A stretch of DNA of 64,000 nt from CAVVAL01 sp963742725 (GCA_963742725.1 CAVUMX010000003.1:682001-746000); one strand, 5' to 3'. Positions 41,731 through 50,757 are shown, counted from the stretch's first letter. Notes: a model not told the origin generated them from the sequence alone. Numbers and translations are program-made.

Positions 41731-43998
41731 ATGGTCGAGATCTCCCGCCGGGCCCTGCTCGGCAGTGCCGCCGCCGGCGCCGCGATAGCCAGTCTCCCGG
41801 CCGCCCCCGCACCGGCCAGCCGGCATGATCCGTGGCGCGACGTCCTCGCCGGCGCCGACCTGATCTGGAAGCGACCGCCCACCACCTGGTACGAGGGCCC
41901 GTTCCTGGGCAACGGCTTCCTCGCCTCGGGCATCTACCGCGAGCCGGACGGGACGGGGATCCGGTTCAACGTCCAGCACAGCGAGGTCCAGGACCACCGT
42001 CCGCAGTTCGGGTCGCTGTTCGGGCTCGCCCGGCTGCCCATCGGCTACCTGACGCTGCGCCCGGTCGGCGCCGTCACGGCCATCGACTGGCGCCTCGACG
42101 TCGGGAACGCCGAGCTGACCGGCACGATCACCACCGCCGCCGGCAGCCTCCGGTTACGCGCGCTCATCCACACGGCGCACGATCTGCTGGCCGTCGAGGT
42201 CGTCCCGTCCGCTGGCGAAGAGGGGTTCACCTGGACGTTCACGCCCCAGGAAGCGGTCAGCCCCCGGACGGATCCCCGCTTCGGCCGCACGCCGCCGCCC
42301 GGGTACGTGACCAACCCGGCGCCGACCGTGAGCCGGGCCGGCGGCGTCGAGATCATCACGCAGCCGCTCCTGGCCGGCGGTGAGCACGCGACGGCGTGGC
42401 GCGAGGTCAGCCGCGGATCCGCCCGCACGCTGTACGCGTCGGTGGCCTGGTCGCATCCGGACCGTGGCGCGACCGCCCGCGCGGTGCGCACCGTCCGCCG
42501 GGCCGCGCCGATGAGCCTGCTCGCGATCGGGCACCGCGCCTGGTGGCACCGCTTCTACCGCAAGAGCTTCCTGTCCATCCCGGACGCGAAACTCCAGTCC
42601 TTCTACTGGCTCCAGCTCTACAAGATCGCGTCGGCGGCGCGGCGGGACGCACCGATCATGGCGACGTCCGGGCCGTGGCTGGAACCGACCCCGTGGCCGG
42701 CGACCTGGTGGAACCTCAACGTCCAGCTCGAGTACTGGATGATCCACGGCTCCAACCACCTCGAACTGGACGCGGTCACCCGCTCGCTGGACGAGAACCG
42801 GCAGCGGCTCGTCGACGGCGTGCTGCCGCGGTACCGGCACGACTCGGCCGGCATCGCCCGCACGACCGACGCGTGGCTCGACGCCGGCGCGTCAGTCCTC
42901 AACTCGGCGTTCCCCGTCGGCGTACCGGGCGACGAGACGTACCCGCCCGAGATCGGCTCCCTCACCTGGGCGCTGCACAACGTCTGGCTGACGTACCGGC
43001 ACACGATGGACCGCGCGGTCCTGCGCGACGTCCTGTTCCCGCTGCTGCGCCGGGCCGTCAACTACTACCGGCACTTCCTCGTCACGGGCGCGGACGGGCG
43101 GCTGCACCTCCCGCTGACGTACTCGCCCGAGTACGGCAACGCCCCGGACTGCAACTACGACCTCGCGCTGATCCGCTGGGGCTGCACGACCCTGCTCGAC
43201 ACCGCCCGCACCCTGCGGATCGACGACCCGCTCGCCCCGGCCTGGCGGGAGATCCTGGCGAAGCTCGTCGACTACCCGGTCGACGCCAACGGCTTCATGA
43301 TCGGGGCCGGCGTGCCGTTCGCGAAGTCGCACCGCCACTACTCGCACCTGCTGATGGTGTACCCGCTGTACGAGATCACCTGGGAGAAGCCGGAGCACCG
43401 CGCTGTCATCGAGAAGTCTCTTGAGCACTGGGTCAGCTTCGAGGGCGCGCTCCAGGGCTACACCTTCACCGGTGCCGCGTCGATGTCGGCGCAGATGCTC
43501 CGGGGCGACAAGGCGAACCACTACCTGGGCGAGCTGCTGCGGCGGTTCGTCCAGCCGAACACGATGTACCGCGAGTCCGGACCGGTCATCGAGACGCCTC
43601 TGTCCGGCGCGCAGAGCATCCACGACATGCTGTGCCAGAGCTGGGGCGGCGTGCTGCGGATCTTCCCGGCGGCGCCGGCAACCTGGCCGGACGCGCTCGT
43701 CCACAACTTCCGTACCCAGGGCGCGTTCCTGGTCACGGCCGCGCGGCGGGGCGGTGTGACCGACTACGTCCGCGTGCGCAGCGAGGCCGGCGCGCCGCTG
43801 CGGCTGCGGACGGGCATCGCCGGGCCGGTCGAGGTGCGCGGCCGTGGCGTCCGTTACCGCCAGCTGCCGGGCGGCGACCTGGACATCGACCTGCGGCGCG
43901 GTGCGGAGGTGCTGGTCCACGCGCGTGGCGCCGACCCGGACCTGACGATCGCGCCGGTCCCGGTGACCACGCCGGCCCCGCCGTGGGGCCTGCCCTAG
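41731..43998 (+). CDS. Secreted GH95-like glycoside hydrolase (Tat-exported)
   Basis: 755 residues. Twin-arginine signal (SRRALLGSAAAGAAIASLP; about 1-30). An N-terminal beta-domain (YEGPFLGNGFLASGIYR, FNVQHSEVQDHRPQFG) is followed by an (alpha/alpha)6 barrel (WPATWWNLNVQLEYWMIHGSNHLE; LPLTYSPEYGNAPDCNYDLALIRWG; HRHYSHLLMVYPLYEI; GPVIETPLSGAQSIHDMLCQS) and a C-terminal beta-domain. This layout fits GH95 (alpha-L-fucosidase or galactosidase), though exact activity is not assigned. Divergent from the LacI gene, from which it is likely controlled. Its last four bases overlap the convergent methyltransferase gene. Confidence 0.82.
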   Translation: MVEISRRALLGSAAAGAAIASLPAAPAPASRHDPWRDVLAGADLIWKRPPTTWYEGPFLGNGFLASGIYREPDGTGIRFNVQHSEVQDHRPQFGSLFGLARLPIGYLTLRPVGAVTAIDWRLDVGNAELTGTITTAAGSLRLRALIHTAHDLLAVEVVPSAGEEGFTWTFTPQEAVSPRTDPRFGRTPPPGYVTNPAPTVSRAGGVEIITQPLLAGGEHATAWREVSRGSARTLYASVAWSHPDRGATARAVRTVRRAAPMSLLAIGHRAWWHRFYRKSFLSIPDAKLQSFYWLQLYKIASAARRDAPIMATSGPWLEPTPWPATWWNLNVQLEYWMIHGSNHLELDAVTRSLDENRQRLVDGVLPRYRHDSAGIARTTDAWLDAGASVLNSAFPVGVPGDETYPPEIGSLTWALHNVWLTYRHTMDRAVLRDVLFPLLRRAVNYYRHFLVTGADGRLHLPLTYSPEYGNAPDCNYDLALIRWGCTTLLDTARTLRIDDPLAPAWREILAKLVDYPVDANGFMIGAGVPFAKSHRHYSHLLMVYPLYEITWEKPEHRAVIEKSLEHWVSFEGALQGYTFTGAASMSAQMLRGDKANHYLGELLRRFVQPNTMYRESGPVIETPLSGAQSIHDMLCQSWGGVLRIFPAAPATWPDALVHNFRTQGAFLVTAARRGGVTDYVRVRSEAGAPLRLRTGIAGPVEVRGRGVRYRQLPGGDLDIDLRRGAEVLVHARGADPDLTIAPVPVTTPAPPWGLP

Positions 43999-44807
43999 GG
44001 CTTGCGGGCGACCGCGCCGTACTGCGGAACCTGTACGGGTGTCGTGCCCCGCGCCGGGCGCCACTGCGAGCACGACACCAGCCCGGGCTCCAGGAGGTCC
44101 AGGCCGTCGAACAGGGTGGCGATCTCGTCGCCGGTACGGGACCGGATCGGCGGCTTGGCGTTCTCGTTCCAGAAGGCCATGGCCGGAACCTGGGCCTCGC
44201 CGCCGAGATCCGTCGTGGGGTGGGTGAGCGCCAGGTGGCTGCCGGCCGGTACCGCGTCCATCAGGGTCCGGACGATCGTCCGCGCCTCGTCGTCGTCCAG
44301 GATGAAGTTCACGATGCCCAGCATCATCACGGCCACCGGCTGGGAGAGGTCGAGGGTGTCGGCGGCGCCGGCGAGGATCGCGTCCGGGTGGTGCACGTCG
44401 GCGTCCAGGTAGGCGGTGACGCCGTGCTGGCCGCCGGTCAGGAGCGCACGGGCGTGCGCCAGGACCTTCGGGTCGTTGTCGACGTAGACGACCCGGGACT
44501 CGGGCGCCATCGTCTGGGCCACCTCGTGCGTGTTCTCGGCGGTCGGCAGCCCGGTGCCGATGTCGAGGAACTGCCGCACGCCCTCCGAGCCGGCCAGGAA
44601 CCGGACGGCGCGGAACAGGAACTGGCGGTCCGCGCGCGCGATGTCGCCGATGACCGGGAACATCTGCCGGACGTGCTCGCCGACCCGCCGGTCGACCGCG
44701 TAGTGGTCCTTGCCTCCCAGCCAGTAGTCCCACACCCGTGCGTTGTGTGCCACGGTGGCGTCGATCGGCGACGGCTGTTTCTCGTCGACGGCTCGGCGAG
44801 CGGGCAT
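43995..44807 (-). CDS. SAM-dependent methyltransferase (DUF574 family)
   Basis: 270 residues. Belongs to the actinobacterial S-adenosylmethionine methyltransferase group PF04672: NARVWDYWLGGKDHYAVDR near residue 22, REFLDIGTG-type SAM loop (RQFLDIGTGLPT) near 80, VVYVDNDPKVLAHARALL near 105, GIVNFI near 165, SHLALTHPT near 188. Such proteins are numerous in streptomycete-like genomes and often lie near DUF397 or helix-turn-helix genes; substrates are mostly unknown. Chosen start follows GAGGAG. The 195 bases between it and the esterase gene end contain only a doubtful 26-codon ORF. Confidence 0.9.
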   Translation of the reverse strand: MPARRAVDEKQPSPIDATVAHNARVWDYWLGGKDHYAVDRRVGEHVRQMFPVIGDIARADRQFLFRAVRFLAGSEGVRQFLDIGTGLPTAENTHEVAQTMAPESRVVYVDNDPKVLAHARALLTGGQHGVTAYLDADVHHPDAILAGAADTLDLSQPVAVMMLGIVNFILDDDEARTIVRTLMDAVPAGSHLALTHPTTDLGGEAQVPAMAFWNENAKPPIRSRTGDEIATLFDGLDLLEPGLVSCSQWRPARGTTPVQVPQYGAVARKP

Positions 44808-45002
44808 GGACGACTCCTCCGCGTCAGGGAACGACCGCGCACAGTCTTCCGAAACCGTCGTCCCGTGTCTGGACTCGCAGCGATCAGGGACGAATCTGAG
44901 ATTCTGAACCGATAAAGTAGACGGCATGGACACGAACCGAACCGTCCGCCCGGCGGTGAAGCTGACGACCGTGCTGTCGCGGTACCGCCGGCACCTCGCC
45001 CG

Positions 45003-46040
45003 CTAGCGCGCCAGGCGGTGCGCCAGCCAGGACAGCGCGAGCGGGTACCGGTAGTCGATCCCGCCGTGGCCCGCGTCGAACAGTTCGAAGTGGACGCGGT
45101 CGTCCGGCAGGCCGACCCGCGCGATCTCGGCGCGGAACGCCTCGGCGCCGAGATCGAGGAACCACTCGTCCCTGGTGCCGGCGTCGATCCACACCGCGCG
45201 CAGTGACCGGATCGGCTCGGCGTACCGGTCGACCATCCGGACGGGATCCCAGTCCAGCCACCGCTGCCACGCCCCGGGCCGCAGCGCGCCCGTGCGGACG
45301 TCGAACGGCAGCTCCACCGTCCCGTCCTCGCGGGCCGAGAAGCACGCCGAGCAGCCGAGCGCCGTCAGCAGGACGTCGTCCGCCTCCTTGGTGAACGACG
45401 GCCGCGACCGGAAATCGGCCCACCAGGCCCAGATGTCGCCGTCGTAGTCGCGCAGCGCCCGGACGGCCTTGCCGAACTCCGGCACGTAGCACAGCTCGTA
45501 GAGCGAGTCGCCCGCGTGCGTCGCGAGGGCGCCGAACAGGTCCGGCCGCAGCATCGGCGTGATCATCGCGCCGAACCCGCCGGAGGACTTGCCCGCGATG
45601 GCGCGGGACTCCCGGTCGGCGATCGTCCGGTACCGCGCGTCCACCCACGGCACGACCTCGTCGCACAGGTACGAGTGGTAGGCGCCGGTGCCGGGGGAGT
45701 CGACGAACTGCGAGCCGCCGTACGCCGTCCACGCGTCGACGTAGACGACCACGCACCCCGGCGCGTCGCCGGAGGCGAAGACCGCGTCGGCCGTCTCGAT
45801 GAACGGCTGCCGGTACGCCGCCCGGTTGGCCCACATCGCCACGTGCCCGGTGTAACCCTGGATCACGTACACGGCCGGGTACCGCACCGACGGATCGTCG
45901 TCGTAGCCCGGTGGCGTGTACACCCAGATCGGGCGTTCGTGCGGGTCGCCCAGCCGGTTGCCCCGCAGGAGGTCGGAGACGATGACGTCACGGTCGAGCC
46001 GGCCGGCGAGTTCGGTGTCCCAGGGCAGCATGGACGCCAT
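45003..46040 (-). CDS. Esterase of the enterochelin esterase-like (D) alpha/beta-hydrolase family
   Basis: 345 residues. Putative esterase (PF00756 type): PIWVYTPPGYDDDPSVRYPAVYVIQGY at residues about 38-64, nucleophile Ser in IAGKSSGGFGAM near 150, THAGDSLYELCY, and the catalytic His in FDAGHGGIDYRYP near 328. Predicted cytosolic; no signal peptide. Substrates in this family range from siderophores to acyl esters. The ATG overlaps the LysE stop (TAATG), so it is the last gene of an IclR-LysE-esterase operon. Combining an amino acid/small molecule exporter and an esterase suggests a catabolic or detoxification unit. Confidence 0.88.
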   Translation of the reverse strand: MASMLPWDTELAGRLDRDVIVSDLLRGNRLGDPHERPIWVYTPPGYDDDPSVRYPAVYVIQGYTGHVAMWANRAAYRQPFIETADAVFASGDAPGCVVVYVDAWTAYGGSQFVDSPGTGAYHSYLCDEVVPWVDARYRTIADRESRAIAGKSSGGFGAMITPMLRPDLFGALATHAGDSLYELCYVPEFGKAVRALRDYDGDIWAWWADFRSRPSFTKEADDVLLTALGCSACFSAREDGTVELPFDVRTGALRPGAWQRWLDWDPVRMVDRYAEPIRSLRAVWIDAGTRDEWFLDLGAEAFRAEIARVGLPDDRVHFELFDAGHGGIDYRYPLALSWLAHRLAR

Positions 46041-46654
46041 TATCTGTCGGTGACGGCCAGCCTCGCGCCCAGAGCCACGAACGTCCCGGCGAAGACCCGC
46101 CGCAGCCAGGTCATCACGCGTGGCCGGGACACGACGTGGTTGCGCACCGCCGCGGCGAACACGCCGTACCCGGCGAACACCACGAACGTGGCGAGCATGA
46201 ACACGCCGCTGAGCGCCAGCATCCGGGTCAGCGCGCTGGGCTCGCCCGGGGTGACGAACTGCGGCAGGAACGCGAAGAAGAAGATCGTCAACTTCGGGTT
46301 GAGGACGTTGATCAGCACGCCGGAGACGATCACCCGCGCCGTCGACCGGGGCGCCGTGTCGGCCTCGGTGACGTCCAGCGCGCCCCGGTCCTTCAGCGTC
46401 GTCCACGCCATGTACAGCAGGTAGGCGACGCCCAGGTACTTGAGCGTCTGGAAGGCCACGGCGCTCGTGTGCAGCACGGCGGCGAGGCCCGTCACGGCCG
46501 CGACCATGTGCGGCACGATGCCGAGCGTGCAGGCGAAGGCGGCCACCACGCTGGCGCGGCTGCCACGGGATAGGCCGGCGGCGAGGGTGTACAGGACGCC
46601 CGTGCCCGGCGTCGCCACGACGACCAGTGTCGTCACGAGGAACTCGATGCTCAC
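46040..46654 (-). CDS. LysE-family exporter
   Basis: 204 residues with about six transmembrane helices: FLVTTLVVVATPGTGVLYTLAAGLSRG at the N-terminus (the ATPGP-like motif of LysE/RhtB), VVAAFACTLGIVPHMVAAV, YLLYMAWTTLKDRG, ARVIVSGVLINVLNPKLTIFFFAFLPQFV, ALSGVFMLATFVVFAGYGVFA. Exports amino acids or related metabolites. GTG start overlaps the IclR stop (GTGA). Middle gene of the IclR-LysE-esterase operon. Confidence 0.92.
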   Translation of the reverse strand: MSIEFLVTTLVVVATPGTGVLYTLAAGLSRGSRASVVAAFACTLGIVPHMVAAVTGLAAVLHTSAVAFQTLKYLGVAYLLYMAWTTLKDRGALDVTEADTAPRSTARVIVSGVLINVLNPKLTIFFFAFLPQFVTPGEPSALTRMLALSGVFMLATFVVFAGYGVFAAAVRNHVVSRPRVMTWLRRVFAGTFVALGARLAVTDR

Positions 46655-47424
46655 CTGTTCGACCCTAGCGCGCGCGAGATGAGCAGCCCTGCCTGCGCCA
46701 CCCGCGGTCCCAGCTCGCGGACGCGCGCGGTCGTGATGCGCGAGGTCAGGCCCGAGACGGACAGCGCGGCGGTCACGGCGTCGTCGTGGTTGAAGATCGG
46801 CGCGCCGACGCAGCGGACCTCCGGCTCGTTCTCGCGGTCGTCGACGGCGTACCCGCGCTCCCGGATGCGGGCCAGCTCGGTGCGGAGCGCCCCGGAGTCC
46901 GTGATCGTGTGCCGCGTGACCGGCGGCATGCCGAGCCCGACGGCGTGCTCGACGGCGTCCTCCGGCAGCCACGCGAGGATCGCCTTGCCGACGGCCGTGC
47001 AGTAGGCCGGTGCCCGGCTGCCGATCCGGGACCCCATGCGCAGGTTCGTCTCGTTCTCGACCTTGTCGATGTAGACCACGTGCGGCGGGTCGTACACGAC
47101 CAGGTGGACGGTCTCGCCGGCCTCACGGACCAGCCGCCGCGCCTCCTCGCCGGCCTGCGCGCGCAGGTCGAGCGTCGACAGGTACGCCTGGCCGAGCCGC
47201 AGCGCGCCGTGGCCGAGCCGGAACCAGCCGGTCTCCCGGTCGCGGGCGAGCAGGTCGGTCTCGACGAGCGGTGCCGCGAGCCGCAGCACCGTGCTCTTCG
47301 ACATGTCGAGCGCCTCGGCGAGCTGGGCCAGCGCCACGCCGCGCCCGGCTCCGGCATGGTCCCGGATGTACTCCAGCACGGCGAGCGCGCGCCGCAGTGA
47401 CGAGGAGTGGTTCCGTTCGCGCAT
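46651..47424 (-). CDS. IclR-family transcriptional regulator
   Basis: 257 residues. Winged helix (SSLRRALAVLEYIRDH, LAQLAEALDMSKSTVLRLAAPL; residues about 10-75) and IclR effector domain (VVYIDKVENETNLRMGSRIGSRAPAYCTAVGKAILAW near 110-145; EVRCVGAPIFNHDDAVTAALSVSG near 205-230). First gene of the operon with LysE and the esterase, and divergent from the ABC sugar importer. It could regulate either side. The intergenic region also holds a dre-like palindrome. Confidence 0.93.
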   Translation of the reverse strand: MRERNHSSSLRRALAVLEYIRDHAGAGRGVALAQLAEALDMSKSTVLRLAAPLVETDLLARDRETGWFRLGHGALRLGQAYLSTLDLRAQAGEEARRLVREAGETVHLVVYDPPHVVYIDKVENETNLRMGSRIGSRAPAYCTAVGKAILAWLPEDAVEHAVGLGMPPVTRHTITDSGALRTELARIRERGYAVDDRENEPEVRCVGAPIFNHDDAVTAALSVSGLTSRITTARVRELGPRVAQAGLLISRALGSNR

Positions 47425-47462
47425 GCTCCCTCCCTGGGGCCGGCGTCACGGTACGCCGCGTG

Positions 47463-47478
47463 ACTGGTTCAGACCAGT
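47463..47478. promoter_or_regulatory. DasR-like (dre) operator before the ABC importer
   Basis: ACTGGTTCAGACCAGT, a palindrome with perfect 6-base arms ACTGGT/ACCAGT. It matches the DasR consensus ACTGGTCTAGACCACT at 12 of 16 positions, including all six bases of the left arm. Located in the 170-base region between the divergent IclR and sugar-binding protein genes. Weaker than the two chitinase sites. Confidence 0.6.
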
Positions 47479-47594
47479 TTCGCGGCACGACGTTGTGCAG
47501 TGCAGAACGTTCGCCGGCCCGCCTTGTCCGCCGCCGAGAGGGCTCAATAGCGTGCCGCCCACACGGGGACCGGGTGCGGTAGGAGGAGGTCACG

Positions 47595-48887
47595 GTGAGG
47601 ATCGTCCGATGGGCCGCGGTCGCCGCGGTGGGCGCGTTACTGGCGGCGTGCGCGCCGTCGACGGCACCGACGTCCGAGACCGGTGACGCGAAGACCGGCA
47701 AGGTCACGGTCTGGCTGTACGACGAGGCCAACCGGGCCCCCAAGGAGAAGGTCGTCGCCGACGCCGTCAAGGAGTTCACGGACGCGCACGAGGGGGTGTC
47801 CGTCGAGGTCAGCTACATCCCGACCGACCCGGCACCGCGCGCCGAGAAGATGAAGGGCGCGTTCAACGACCCGGCCAGCGCCCCGGACGTGGTCGAGTTC
47901 GGCAACACCGACCTCGCCGGGTACGTCGACGCGGGCGCGATGGCGGACCTCACCAAGGACGTCGCGAAGTGGGACGAGGGCAAGGACATCCCGTCCGACC
48001 TGCGCGACGCCGCCACCGTGGACGGCAAGCAGTACGGCATCCCGTGGTGGGTCGGCGTCCGTGCGCTGTACTACCGCACCGACGTGTTCACCGAGCTGAA
48101 GATCGCGCCGCCCACCTCGTACGACGAGCTCGTGGCGGCGGCGCGCAAGGTCCGGGCGGCGAAGCCGAAGATGGTCGGGGTCGCCGTGGGCGGCCGGTAC
48201 GTGTTCGGCGCGCTGCCGTTCGTCTGGGACCGCGGCGGCGACCTCGCGGCGAAGGACGGCGACACGTACCGCGCGACGATCAACTCGGCCGAGTCCCGTG
48301 CCGGGGTGAAGGCGTACGCCGACCTGTTCGCCCCGGACATCTGCCCGCCGCAACAGTGCGCGGACCTCACCGGCGGCAAGACCGTGGACATGTTCGCGGC
48401 CGGGCTGGCCGGCATGGCGATCCTGCCGAACTCCAGCAGGGGCAAGGTCGACGAGGGCGCGACGAAGGGCAAGTACGGCGTGGTGCCGTTGCCGGGCGCC
48501 CAGCCGGGCTCGATCGCGCCCGCGTTCGCCGGCGGCAACGACCTCGGGGTCATGAAGTCGACGAAGCGCCGCACGCTCGCGGTCCAGTTCGCGCAGCTGC
48601 TGGCCAGCAAGAAGTACCAGGTCGCGATGTACGACGCGATGGGCAACCTGCCGACGCTGGCCGGCGCCCGGTCGGACGTCGTCGCGAAGGCCGAGTTCCT
48701 GAAGCCGTTCATGGCGACGATGGAGGCCGGTACCCGGTTCGTGCCGAACGACCCGGCCTGGAGCAAGGTCGACGCCCAGGCCGTCGTGCCGACGATGCTG
48801 CAGAAGGTCGTCACCGGCAAGGCCAGCGTGGACGCGGCGACCACCGAGGCGGCGACGGCCATGGACGCGGCGTTCGGCGGCAGTTAG
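47595..48887 (+). CDS. ABC importer sugar-binding lipoprotein (DasA-like)
   Basis: 430 residues. Lipoprotein signal with lipobox LLAAC (Cys near residue 20). Extracellular solute-binding protein family 1: VTVWLYDEAN, VEFGNTDLAGYVDAGAMADLTKD, YGIPWWVGVRALYYRTDVF, AGLAGMAILPNSS, FAGGNDLGVM. The segments VEFGNT..AGYVDAGAMADLT and YGIPWWVGVRALYYR resemble DasA, the streptomycete chitobiose-binding protein. GTG start follows GGAGGAGG. Heads an operon with two permeases; the ATPase is not encoded here and is probably a shared MsiK-type protein. The dre-like site in its promoter supports a chitobiose or GlcNAc role. Confidence 0.9.
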   Translation: MRIVRWAAVAAVGALLAACAPSTAPTSETGDAKTGKVTVWLYDEANRAPKEKVVADAVKEFTDAHEGVSVEVSYIPTDPAPRAEKMKGAFNDPASAPDVVEFGNTDLAGYVDAGAMADLTKDVAKWDEGKDIPSDLRDAATVDGKQYGIPWWVGVRALYYRTDVFTELKIAPPTSYDELVAAARKVRAAKPKMVGVAVGGRYVFGALPFVWDRGGDLAAKDGDTYRATINSAESRAGVKAYADLFAPDICPPQQCADLTGGKTVDMFAAGLAGMAILPNSSRGKVDEGATKGKYGVVPLPGAQPGSIAPAFAGGNDLGVMKSTKRRTLAVQFAQLLASKKYQVAMYDAMGNLPTLAGARSDVVAKAEFLKPFMATMEAGTRFVPNDPAWSKVDAQAVVPTMLQKVVTGKASVDAATTEAATAMDAAFGGS

Positions 48888-49825
48888 TGGCGACGGCCCC
48901 CGTGCTGACCGCCCCGGCGCCCACCCGGGGCGGCCAGGTACCGCCCCGGCGCGGCGGCCGGCGGTTGCCGTTCTGGCTGCTGCTGCCCGCAGGGGCGGTG
49001 ATGGTGCCGCTGTTCGCCTACCCGCTGTACCAGCTCGGCCTGCTGTCCTTCCTGGACTTCGGGCAGGAGCAGGTGTCCGGCGGCCAGCCCACCCGCTTCG
49101 TCGGGGTCGAGAACTACCGCACGCTGCTCGGCAGTGCCCGGTTCTGGGAGGTCTTCGGCCAGACCGTGCTGTTCGCGGCGGCGTGCGTGGTGGCCACCCT
49201 CGCCGTCGGCGCCGTGCTGGCGGTGCTCATGACCCGGATCGGCCGGATCCCGCGCCTGCTGCTGTCGTTCGCCGCGCTCGGCGCCTGGGCGGCGCCGGCC
49301 GTCACCGGGTCGACCGTGTGGATGTTCCTGTTCGACACCAACCTGGGGCTCGTCAACGACGTCCTCGGGCTCGACAGCTACAACTGGACGTACGACAAGT
49401 GGGTGGCGTTCGGCCTGGTCGGCGCCGTGGTCGTGTGGCACTCGTTCCCGTTCGTGATGATCACGCTCTACGCCGGGATGCAGTCCGTGCCGGAGTCCGT
49501 CATGGAGGCGGCGGTTCTGGACGGCGCCGGCGCCTGGACGGCGTTCCGTCGCGTCACGCTGCCGATCCTGCGGCCGGTCGTCACGATCGTCGTCATCCAG
49601 TCCGTCATCTGGGACTTCAAGATCTTCACCCAGGTGTACGTGATGACCGGGGGCGGCGGCATCGCGGGCCAGAACCTCGTGCTCAACGTGTACGCCTACC
49701 AGCAGGCGTTCGCGTCGTCGGACTACGGGCTCGGCGCGGCCATCGGCGTCGTCATGAGCCTGGTGCTGCTCGCCGTGACGGCCCTCTACCTGCGGACGTT
49801 GCGGCGCCAGGGGACCGAGCTGTGA
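48887..49825 (+). CDS. ABC sugar importer permease (MalF/DasB-type)
   Basis: 312 residues, six transmembrane helices (LPFWLLLPAGAVMVPLFAYPL, VLFAAACVVATLAVGAVLAVLM, LLLSFAALGAWAAPAVTGS, WVAFGLVGAVVVWHSFPFVMI and two more). The EAA-loop motif that docks the ATPase is seen: EAAVLDGAGAWTAFRRVTLP. GTG start shares its G with the TAG stop of the binding-protein gene. Confidence 0.93.
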   Translation: MATAPVLTAPAPTRGGQVPPRRGGRRLPFWLLLPAGAVMVPLFAYPLYQLGLLSFLDFGQEQVSGGQPTRFVGVENYRTLLGSARFWEVFGQTVLFAAACVVATLAVGAVLAVLMTRIGRIPRLLLSFAALGAWAAPAVTGSTVWMFLFDTNLGLVNDVLGLDSYNWTYDKWVAFGLVGAVVVWHSFPFVMITLYAGMQSVPESVMEAAVLDGAGAWTAFRRVTLPILRPVVTIVVIQSVIWDFKIFTQVYVMTGGGGIAGQNLVLNVYAYQQAFASSDYGLGAAIGVVMSLVLLAVTALYLRTLRRQGTEL

Positions 49826-50664
49826 GCCGGACCGCGTGGCGGGCGCTCGCCAACTCGGCGGCCGTCGTCGCCGCCGTGCTCACCGCGTTCCCGCTGTACT
49901 GGATGGTGCTGTCCGCGTTCAAGCCGACCGGTGAGATCCAGGCCGCCGACCCGACACCCTGGACGCTGCACCCCACGCTCGACCACTTCCGCAACGCGCT
50001 CGGCGTATCCGGGTTCGCCCGGTACTTCCTCAACAGCACGCTCGTGGCCATCGTGGTCGTGACCGCGTCGGCGCTCGTCGCGTTCCTCGCCGCCGTGGCG
50101 CTGACCCGGTTCCGGTTCCGCTTCCGGACGACGCTGCTCGTCATGTTCCTCGTCGCGCAGATGGTGCCCATCGAGGCGCTGACGATCCCGCTGTTCTTCC
50201 TCGTCCGGGACTTCGGACGGGTCGCACCCGCTGTCGGCCTCAACACGCTCGGCTCGCTGATGCTCGTCCACCTGGCGTTCTCGCTGCCGTTCGCGATCTG
50301 GATGCTGCGGGGTTTCGTCGCGGCGGTCCCGGAGTCGGTGGTGGAGGCGGCGACGATCGACGGCGCCGGGCCGTACACCGTCCTGTGGCGGATCCTGTTC
50401 CCGCTGGTCGCGCCCGGCCTGGCCGCTACCAGCGTGTTCTCGTTCATCACGAGCTGGAACGACTTCATCTTCGCCAAGACGTTCATCATCGGGACCGACA
50501 ACCAGACGCTGCCGGCCGCGCTGCTCGTGTTCTTCAAACCGGACGAGAACGACTGGGGCGGCATCATGGCGGCGTCGACGCTGATGACGGCGCCGGTACT
50601 GGTGTTCTTCCTGCTGGTCCGCCGTCGCCTCGTCGCCGGCCTCGGCGGCGCCGTCAAGGACTGA
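49822..50664 (+). CDS. ABC sugar importer permease (MalG/DasC-type)
   Basis: 280 residues, six transmembrane helices (SAAVVAAVLTAFPLYWMVLSAF, VAIVVVTASALVAFLAAVAL, TTLLVMFLVAQMVPIEALTI, LMLVHLAFSLPFAIWML and others). EAA loop: EAATIDGAGPYTVLWRILFPLVAPG. The GTG start overlaps the previous stop (GTGA). Last gene of the binding protein-permease-permease operon; no ATPase or glycosidase follows. Confidence 0.93.
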   Translation: MSRTAWRALANSAAVVAAVLTAFPLYWMVLSAFKPTGEIQAADPTPWTLHPTLDHFRNALGVSGFARYFLNSTLVAIVVVTASALVAFLAAVALTRFRFRFRTTLLVMFLVAQMVPIEALTIPLFFLVRDFGRVAPAVGLNTLGSLMLVHLAFSLPFAIWMLRGFVAAVPESVVEAATIDGAGPYTVLWRILFPLVAPGLAATSVFSFITSWNDFIFAKTFIIGTDNQTLPAALLVFFKPDENDWGGIMAASTLMTAPVLVFFLLVRRRLVAGLGGAVKD

Positions 50665-50705
50665 CGCCCTCTGTTTCGGGGCGCCGCAGCCGTCCATATT
50701 GGACC

Positions 50706-50757
50706 ACTCGGGGAAATCCACGTATGCGGGCCGGTTGAGACGTGGATATTCCCGAGT
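50706..50757. repeat. Large imperfect inverted repeat after the ABC operon
   Basis: Left arm 50706-50723 (ACTCGGGGAAATCCACGT) and right arm 50740-50757 (ACGTGGATATTCCCGAGT) pair at 16 of 18 positions, spacer 16 bases. It lies 42 bases after the last permease gene and 53 bases before the end of the hydrolase-DUF397 chimera. Could be a terminator, or a trace of a small mobile element at a recombination site. Confidence 0.7.

Noticed and set aside
44926..45006. 26-codon plus-strand ORF (MDTNRTVRPAVKLTTVL...)
   Set aside because: Too short, no ribosome site, and its end overlaps the end of the esterase gene; could be a leader peptide but evidence is insufficient.
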